Notes under the pieces: generated by a model
What the model was told of the DNA's origin: nothing
Database searches by the model: none
The model's input: only the letters and a program-made list of their open reading frames with translations
Position numbers and translations under genes: made by a program
Assembly: GCF_029360705.1 (NCBI RefSeq)
Contig: NZ_JARKMX010000008.1
Span: 2,968,202 to 3,032,201 of the forward strand
Origin: Paraflavitalea pollutisoli
GTDB taxonomy: Bacteria > Bacteroidota > Bacteroidia > Chitinophagales > Chitinophagaceae
Length of the DNA stretch: 64,000 nt
Direction: 5' to 3'
Shown here: positions 58,845-64,000 of the stretch, one piece after another
Layout of the letters: every line of letters starts with the position of its first letter
How positions within the stretch are numbered: the stretch's first letter is position 1

Positions 58845-59636
58845 TTATTGTAAAACCTTGTTCAAGAATTGCTGTACCGTACCGTTGATATCTTCCTGCC
58901 CTTCGAGGGCCTTGATAAAGGCTGTGCCGATGATGGCGCCCCGCGCATGTGCGCAAGCCGCTTCAAAACTGGGTTTGTCTTTGATACCAAAACCGACCAG
59001 TACCGGGTTCTTCAGCTGCAGGCTTTGCAGTTTTTGCAGGTAGCCGCTGACATGGCCCATGTCCTTGTCTTTACCGGTGGTGGAAGAAGAGGATACGGCA
59101 TAGAGGAAACCTGTGCTCAACGCATCGAGTCGCTTGATGCGTTCTTCGGATGTTTCGGGCGTTACGAGGAAGATGAAATCGAGGCCGTGCTTTTTGATAA
59201 TGGCGCCGAATTCGGTCTCAAACTCATATTCGGGCAGGTCGGGTAAGATCAATCCATCCACACCGGCTGCGGCTGCATCGGCGCAGAACTTCTCAAACCC
59301 ATACTGCAGTACCGGGTTCATGTAGCCCATCAGGATCACGGGCACGGTGATCGCGGCACCGCCATTGGTGGCGTTGGTGCGCATGCCCTTGAGTTGGGCA
59401 AACAAGGCTTGTATCGTCATGCCATTTGCCAGGGCGATCGAACTGCTGGCCTGGATCACCGGGCCATCGGCCAGCGGATCACTGTAGGGCATGCCGAGCT
59501 CGATGAGGTCGGCACCGTTTGCCTGCAGGGCCTGCATGACTTGTAAGGTACTGTCCAGCTTAGGGTATCCTGCTGTGCAGTAGATATTGAGCACATGGTC
59601 TTTTTTCCTGTTGAATAACTCCTGTATCCGGCTCAT
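58845..59636 (-). CDS. trpA: Tryptophan synthase alpha subunit
   Basis: A 263-residue (beta/alpha)8 enzyme that cleaves indole glycerol phosphate to indole and glyceraldehyde 3-phosphate. Catalytic Glu and Asp are in DLIELGMPYSDPLADGPVIQ, and the phosphate loop in LVGFGIKDK. AVSSSSTTGKDKD replaces the usual loop-6 sequence with a Ser-rich one. It starts 32 bases after trpB, and hisH begins 5 bases after its stop. Confidence 0.96.
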   Translation of the reverse strand: MSRIQELFNRKKDHVLNIYCTAGYPKLDSTLQVMQALQANGADLIELGMPYSDPLADGPVIQASSSIALANGMTIQALFAQLKGMRTNATNGGAAITVPVILMGYMNPVLQYGFEKFCADAAAAGVDGLILPDLPEYEFETEFGAIIKKHGLDFIFLVTPETSEERIKRLDALSTGFLYAVSSSSTTGKDKDMGHVSGYLQKLQSLQLKNPVLVGFGIKDKPSFEAACAHARGAIIGTAFIKALEGQEDINGTVQQFLNKVLQ

Positions 59637-59668
59637 GGTATATGCTTGTGCAAATTGTTTGTTGGTGA

Positions 59669-60901
59669 TTATAACGTTCCGCGCTCTTCCATTGCCTTCA
59701 TGTAGGTAGCGAGGTCTTTGTCGCCCCTGCCCGACAGGCAGAGTACTACGACATCGCTGGGCTTGAATTGCATTTGTTTCAGGGCCGAGAGGGCGTGGGC
59801 CGATTCGAGGGCCGGGATGATGCCTTCGAGCTTAGCCAGGTTGAAGGCTGCTTCCAGGGCTTCTTCATCGGTGGCACTCAGGAAGCTGGCGCGACCTGTT
59901 TCGAACAGGTGGGCATGCAAGGGGCCGATACCGGGATAGTCGAGGCCGGCAGAAATACTGTGGGGCTCTACGACCTGTCCGTCGGCGGTTTGCATCACGA
60001 GGCTTTTGCTACCGTGTAATACCCCTGGCTTACCGAGCTGTGTAGTGGCTGCACTGAAGCCGCTGTTTACCCCATGACCAGCAGCTTCTACGGCCACCAG
60101 CTGCACGGAAAACTCTTCGAGGAAATGGTAGAAGGCACCGGCGGCGTTGCTGCCACCACCTACACAGGCCAGTACATAACCGGGCAATTCATTGCCTGTC
60201 TCTTCTTTGAGTTGTTTGCGGATCTCTTCACTGATCACGCTCTGGAAGCGGGCCACCATATCCGGGTAAGGATGCGGGCCTACCACGCTGCCGATAATAT
60301 AGTGCGTGTCTTCCGGATTGTTGATCCAGTCGCGGATGGCTTCGTTGGTGGCATCTTTGAGGGTCTTACTACCGCTGGTAGCCGGGATGACCGTAGCGCC
60401 CAGCATCTTCATACGGGCTACGTTGGGTGCCTGACGCTCGATGTCCTTCTCGCCCATGTATACGATGCACTGAATGCCTTTGAGGGCACATACGGTGGCC
60501 GTGGCCACGCCGTGCTGGCCGGCGCCGGTCTCGGCAATGATACGCTTCTTACCGAGGCGCTGGGCCAGGAGGATCTGTCCGATGGTATTGTTGATCTTAT
60601 GCGCGCCGGTATGGCAAAGGTCTTCGCGCTTGAGGTAGATCTTGGTTTTGAACTGCTCGCTTAAGCGTTGTGCAAAATAGAGCGGTGTGGGCCTTCCTAC
60701 ATAATCACGCAGCAGTTGCTGAAACTCCTGTTGGAAGGATGCTTCGTACATGATAGACAGGTAGCGGCTTTTCAGCTCTTCTACATTCCTGTGCAACATT
60801 TCGGGGATATACGCTCCCCCAAAATCGCCGTAATAACCGAAGATATTGGGTTGCTGATAGGTTCCTTTGTATTGTCCGAGGGGGACTTTCCGATTGATCA
60901 T
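59669..60901 (-). CDS. trpB: Tryptophan synthase beta subunit
   Basis: A 410-residue PLP enzyme that joins indole and serine. The PLP-binding Lys is in [18 protein letters not shown], and GGGSNAAG binds the PLP phosphate. [17 protein letters not shown] and [15 protein letters not shown] are further hallmarks. Length is slightly above the common 395-400 because of a short N-terminal extension ([19 protein letters not shown]). It is preceded by a GNAT gene 71 bases upstream and followed by trpA after 32 bases. Confidence 0.97.
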   Translation of the reverse strand: MINRKVPLGQYKGTYQQPNIFGYYGDFGGAYIPEMLHRNVEELKSRYLSIMYEASFQQEFQQLLRDYVGRPTPLYFAQRLSEQFKTKIYLKREDLCHTGAHKINNTIGQILLAQRLGKKRIIAETGAGQHGVATATVCALKGIQCIVYMGEKDIERQAPNVARMKMLGATVIPATSGSKTLKDATNEAIRDWINNPEDTHYIIGSVVGPHPYPDMVARFQSVISEEIRKQLKEETGNELPGYVLACVGGGSNAAGAFYHFLEEFSVQLVAVEAAGHGVNSGFSAATTQLGKPGVLHGSKSLVMQTADGQVVEPHSISAGLDYPGIGPLHAHLFETGRASFLSATDEEALEAAFNLAKLEGIIPALESAHALSALKQMQFKPSDVVVLCLSGRGDKDLATYMKAMEERGTL

Positions 60902-60972
60902 GGTGCTGACTGTTTATGGTGTTGCGTAGCGGGTGTCTTGTACCCGTACGCGCGCTCGTTATCTAAGTTGAT

Positions 60973-61491
60973 TTAGTACTCTTCCGGTTGTGCCGGAGTA
61001 TCGAGTATCAATTGCATGAACTTCAGGTCAAGCCATCGGCCAAATTTGTAACCGACCTCTTTCATCACGGCGATCTCTTTGAACCCAAACAGCTCGTGCA
61101 ACTTCACGCTGCCTTCATTGCTGGCATCGATCCCTGCCAGGATGGTATGCATATTCAATTGGCGGGCGGCTTCGATCAAGGGGGGCAGCAGTAATTTACC
61201 TACTCCTTTGCCACGCTGATCGGCGGCTACATAGATCGAATTCTCTACCGAATATTTGTAGGCCGCCCAGGCCCGGAAGGGACCGATAGAGCTGAAGCCA
61301 ACCACCCGTTCGCCGTCTACCGCTACGAATACCGGAAACCCCTGCTGTTTTTTCGTATCCCACCACTGCTTGCGCATGGCTGGCGTATGAGGTTTGTAAT
61401 CATATACTGCCGTGGTATTGACAATCACTTCATTGTATATCTCCAGCATTTGGGGAAGATCCTGTTCTTCCGCTATCCGTATCGTAATCAT
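60973..61491 (-). CDS. GNAT acetyltransferase (phosphinothricin-acetyltransferase-like) inside the trp run
   Basis: A 172-residue acetyltransferase with the acetyl-CoA loop DQRGKGVGKLLLPPLIEAAR, preceded by VENSIYV and followed by NEGSVKLHELFGFKEIA and GYKFGRWLDLKFMQ. These are the marks of the Pat/Bar-like branch, which acetylates small amines or amino-acid analogues. It lies between trpF (55-base gap) and trpB (71-base gap) on the same strand, so it is expressed with the tryptophan genes. A role in modifying an indole or amino-acid intermediate is possible but unproven. Confidence 0.9.
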   Translation of the reverse strand: MITIRIAEEQDLPQMLEIYNEVIVNTTAVYDYKPHTPAMRKQWWDTKKQQGFPVFVAVDGERVVGFSSIGPFRAWAAYKYSVENSIYVAADQRGKGVGKLLLPPLIEAARQLNMHTILAGIDASNEGSVKLHELFGFKEIAVMKEVGYKFGRWLDLKFMQLILDTPAQPEEY

Positions 61492-61546
61492 TGCATCGGT
61501 TTTTTGGTCGCGTTCTTTCAGGGCTAGCAGCCAACAGCTGGTTGCC

Positions 61547-62179
61547 TTATCCTTTCATGTGGTCTATAAATGAGATTACCTTGTCCATATCTTTTACACC
61601 AGGACTTACTTCAAACTTGCTGTTGATATCAACCGCAAAGAGTGCTTTGGCCACGGGCTCCTGTGCAAATCGCTTCAGCTCCTCTTCATCGCCGGGATCG
61701 ATGCCACCACTCAAAAAGAATGGCTTGCCGATGGAACTTCCTTTCAACACACTCCAGTCGAACTTTTTACCGGTGCCGCCGTATCCTGCCCCCATGGTAT
61801 CGAACATGAACATGTCGCAGACATCCATATAGGGTTTTATCATCCATTCCACACTGTCGTTGTCACTGAGGCGGAAAGCTTTTACCACGGACACATAGTC
61901 GGCGATCTTTTCGCAATATTTGGGTGGCTCATCACCGTGGAGCTGTACCATGTGCAGGCGGCATTCATCTACAATATGCAATACCTCTTCTATCGAGGCA
62001 TTGACGAATACGCCTACTTTATTGATGTTATTGACTTTGCGGATTTGTGTCATGGTCATGTGCTTGAACACATACCTCGGGCTTTTCGGATAAAAAATAA
62101 AGCCGGCAAATGTTGCCCCCGCAGTAGCCAGTTGATCTACCTGTTCGGGTTGCGTCATTCCGCAAACTTTTACTCTCAT
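61547..62179 (-). CDS. trpF: Phosphoribosylanthranilate isomerase
   Basis: A 210-residue (beta/alpha)8 isomerase of normal length. The catalytic Cys is in MRVKVCGMTQPEQVDQL, the catalytic Asp in MFMFDTMGAGYGGTGKKFDW, and the strands VGVFVNAS, MVQLHGDEPP and FFLSGGIDP are in the expected order. It converts N-phosphoribosylanthranilate to CdRP. It starts 49 bases after trpC on the same strand. Confidence 0.96.
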   Translation of the reverse strand: MRVKVCGMTQPEQVDQLATAGATFAGFIFYPKSPRYVFKHMTMTQIRKVNNINKVGVFVNASIEEVLHIVDECRLHMVQLHGDEPPKYCEKIADYVSVVKAFRLSDNDSVEWMIKPYMDVCDMFMFDTMGAGYGGTGKKFDWSVLKGSSIGKPFFLSGGIDPGDEEELKRFAQEPVAKALFAVDINSKFEVSPGVKDMDKVISFIDHMKG

Positions 62180-62228
62180 GTGTCGTTCGATTTTAAGTGT
62201 TGGTGTCTACTGGCAAACAACCGTGTAC

Positions 62229-63011
62229 CTATCCGTTGAGCGCCTGGACAAACTGCTCGAAGGCGCGGGCCGGATCAGCTTCCTTCATGAAGTTCTCTCC
62301 GATCAGGAATCCCCGGAAGCCGTTGTCGCGGAACAGGCGGATATTGGCTACCGATGAGATGCCGCTTTCGGCGATCTTCACTTTGCTGGCAGGTATGCGC
62401 GCTGCCATGGCGAGGCTTCGCTGGATATCGACGGCGAAGGTCTTCAGGTTGCGGTTGTTGATGCCTACCAGTACCGTTTCGTCGCAAATATGCTCCAACT
62501 CTTCTTCGTCGTGCAGTTCGAGCAGCACTTCGAGTTGCAGGCTTTGGGCAAAGGTGGCGAGGCGCTTCACGTCAGCTGGTGTCAGGCAGGCTGCGATCAG
62601 CAGGATGGCATCGGCTCCCATGGCCCTTGCTTCTACGATCTGGTATTCGTCTACGATAAATTCTTTTCTCAGAATGGGTATCTGGTTGACCCTGGCCGCC
62701 AGCACATCTTCCGTGCTGCCACCAAAGGACTCCGTATCGGTGAGTACCGACAGGCCCGAGGCGCCGAAGCGGGTGTAGGCACTGGTCACTGCTACGACAT
62801 CCGCTTTGTCGTTGATGATGCCTTTGGAGGGCGACTTACGTTTGAACTCGGCAATGATGCCTGTCTTCGTATCATCGAGCAGGGATTGTTGCAGTGACAG
62901 GACGGGGCGGGTAAAGGCAGCGCTTTTTTCCAGCTCCGCAACGCTTGTCTTCGCTTTGCGCTCTACTACTTCCGTTCTTTTGTACGCTATGATCTTGTCG
63001 AGAATGTTCAT
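62229..63011 (-). CDS. trpC: Indole-3-glycerol phosphate synthase
   Basis: A 260-residue enzyme that closes CdRP to indole glycerol phosphate. The catalytic Lys and Glu are in IIAEFKRKSPSKG and LLELHDEEELE, with GINNRNLKTF and AESGISS as further marks. MNILDKIIAYKRTEV is the usual N-terminus. It is a stand-alone TrpC, not fused to TrpF. It follows trpD by 80 bases. Confidence 0.96.
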   Translation of the reverse strand: MNILDKIIAYKRTEVVERKAKTSVAELEKSAAFTRPVLSLQQSLLDDTKTGIIAEFKRKSPSKGIINDKADVVAVTSAYTRFGASGLSVLTDTESFGGSTEDVLAARVNQIPILRKEFIVDEYQIVEARAMGADAILLIAACLTPADVKRLATFAQSLQLEVLLELHDEEELEHICDETVLVGINNRNLKTFAVDIQRSLAMAARIPASKVKIAESGISSVANIRLFRDNGFRGFLIGENFMKEADPARAFEQFVQALNG

Positions 63012-63091
63012 GTACTTGTATCCTGATTTAGGTCAATCTTACGGTTTTACGACTGGCTGCCCTGCCGGGCAGCGCCGCAAAGGTCGGAACA

Positions 63092-64000
63092 TTACTGCAG
63101 GGAAACCAGTTTTTCCAGTCCTGCTTTTGCCCGGCCGCTTTCGAGGCTTTCGACAGCTGCGGCGTAGGCATCTTCATACTTTTTGTAGTTGCCCGTACAA
63201 TGCAGTGCCATGGCGGCATTGGCCAGTACTACGGCGTTCTGCGCCCAGGTGCCTTTGCCATCAAGGATCCTGACAAAGATCTTTGCCGACTCCTCTACGG
63301 TATTGCCGCCGAGGATATCGGTGGCGGAAACCATGCGTTTGCCCAGTTGTTCAGGTGTCATCACGCGCTCGCCGGCATTGGTGATGACCTTGGTATCGTT
63401 GGTCAGCGATATCTCATCGTAGCCATCGAGGCCATGAATGATGGTGAAAGCCCGGTCGGTTTGCTGCAACAGGTAGTTGTACACACGCGCCATCTCCAGG
63501 TTGTACACGCCTACCAGCTGAAAAGCAGGATTGGCGGGATTCACCATGGGCCCCAGCATATTGAAGAAGGTACGTACGCCCAGGTTCTTGCGGATGGAGC
63601 CTACCGACTTGAGGGCAGGGTGGAAGAGCGGGGCATGGAGAAAGCAGATATTGGCTTCTTCCACTTCGCGCTTCAGTTGTGCCGGGTCGTTCTTAAATTT
63701 ATAGCCCAATTGCTCCATCACATTGGAGGCGCCGCTGATAGATGTAGCGCCGTAATTACCGTGCTTGGACACCTTCTGGCCGGTACCGGCCACGATGAAG
63801 CAGGCCAGGGTGGAGATGTTGAAGGTGTTCTTGCCGTCGCCGCCGGTGCCTACGATATCGATGGTGGCATGACCGTTGAGGTCGACGGGCACACAGAGTT
63901 CGAGCAGGGCATCCTGGAACCCCTGCAGCTCTTCGATGGTGATGCTGCGCATCAGGTATACGGTCATGAAGGAGGTCACTTCATGCTCGTTGTAAACACC
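63092..64000 (-). CDS. trpD: Anthranilate phosphoribosyltransferase, 5' end beyond the window
   Basis: 302 residues of TrpD are visible; the frame stays open through 64000, and about 30 N-terminal residues are missing compared with the usual 330. The conserved GTGGDGKNTFNIS (PRPP binding), KHGNYGATS, GVRTFFNMLGPMVNP and HGLDGYDEIS parts are present. It transfers phosphoribose from PRPP to anthranilate. Codons before the in-frame GTG at 63979 (GVYNEHE then VTSFMTVYLM) match the family, so that GTG is not the start. It is the first visible gene of the trp-his run; trpE and trpG would lie further right. Confidence 0.96.
   Translation of the reverse strand, partial: GVYNEHEVTSFMTVYLMRSITIEELQGFQDALLELCVPVDLNGHATIDIVGTGGDGKNTFNISTLACFIVAGTGQKVSKHGNYGATSISGASNVMEQLGYKFKNDPAQLKREVEEANICFLHAPLFHPALKSVGSIRKNLGVRTFFNMLGPMVNPANPAFQLVGVYNLEMARVYNYLLQQTDRAFTIIHGLDGYDEISLTNDTKVITNAGERVMTPEQLGKRMVSATDILGGNTVEESAKIFVRILDGKGTWAQNAVVLANAAMALHCTGNYKKYEDAYAAAVESLESGRAKAGLEKLVSLQ

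Noticed and set aside
1-64000. tRNA or rRNA genes, CRISPR arrays, insertion sequences
   Set aside because: No GTTCRA-type T-arm with a cloverleaf, no regularly spaced repeat-spacer pattern and no transposase-like protein was seen on either strand. A covariance-model search would be more sensitive for tRNAs.

Overview
The window looks like chromosomal DNA of a Bacteroidota member, most likely the family Chitinophagaceae. The signs are Bacteroidota-type promoters (TTG, about 19 bases, then TAnnTTTG), almost no Shine-Dalgarno sequences, a SprE/PorW-type gliding and type IX secretion protein, a TonB receptor with the CNICNTGDIHI plug signature, Porin_10, HYC_CC_PP, DUF4142, DUF2911 and GH3-like proteins. 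No rRNA, tRNA, CRISPR array, transposase or prophage was found.

Layout. 1-4.9 kb: a cut GH3 gene, a papain-like lipoprotein protease with a membrane-anchored partner, rplU-rpmA, a 48-residue Lys/Ala histone-H1-like gene and polX. 5-15 kb: a stress-type island with two DAO oxidoreductases (one with a Rieske domain), an Hsp20-DUF6496-unknown-DUF4142 operon, a PA2169-type and a second DUF4142 protein, YihY/BrkB, and a Ku plus LigD-polymerase pair for end joining. 15-23.5 kb: an outer-membrane protein, then a sigma-54 module (rpoN, an NtrC-type regulator, two histidine kinases) and a divergent CHASE3-like kinase. 23.6-29.4 kb: a sugar oxidoreductase/alpha-amylase pair and small envelope-stress genes (DUF1328, YtxH, holin-like) with two single-domain response regulators. 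29.7-35.9 kb: a metal-related cluster of TonB receptor, outer-membrane protein, TlpA-like thioredoxin, two HMA proteins and HYC_CC_PP. 36-46 kb: lipocalin, cupin, porin, purine nucleoside phosphorylase, sucC, SprT, an AtpI-like protein, bactofilin and an M23-type scaffold without a peptidase domain. 46-54.6 kb: SprE, PBP1A and DUF2911. 54.6-64 kb: one long minus-strand run trpD-trpC-trpF-GNAT-trpB-trpA-hisH-GNAT::hisA-hisF-hisIE-tlpA.

The most striking points are: four alternating CTAAA/TTTAG half-sites at exact 11-base steps just downstream of the TonB receptor promoter, which look like a metalloregulator operator; four 11-base direct repeats running into a TAnnTTTG box in the convergent gap after PBP1A, which suggest a regulated unannotated transcript; an in-frame acetyltransferase-HisA fusion in a joined trp-his operon; a PolX whose polymerase active site is lost while its PHP nuclease is kept; the H1-like peptide; and a purine-rich repeat family in three intergenic gaps. 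I did not find a clearly new multi-gene defence or mobile system. Genes were named from motifs and remembered family patterns, not from a search.
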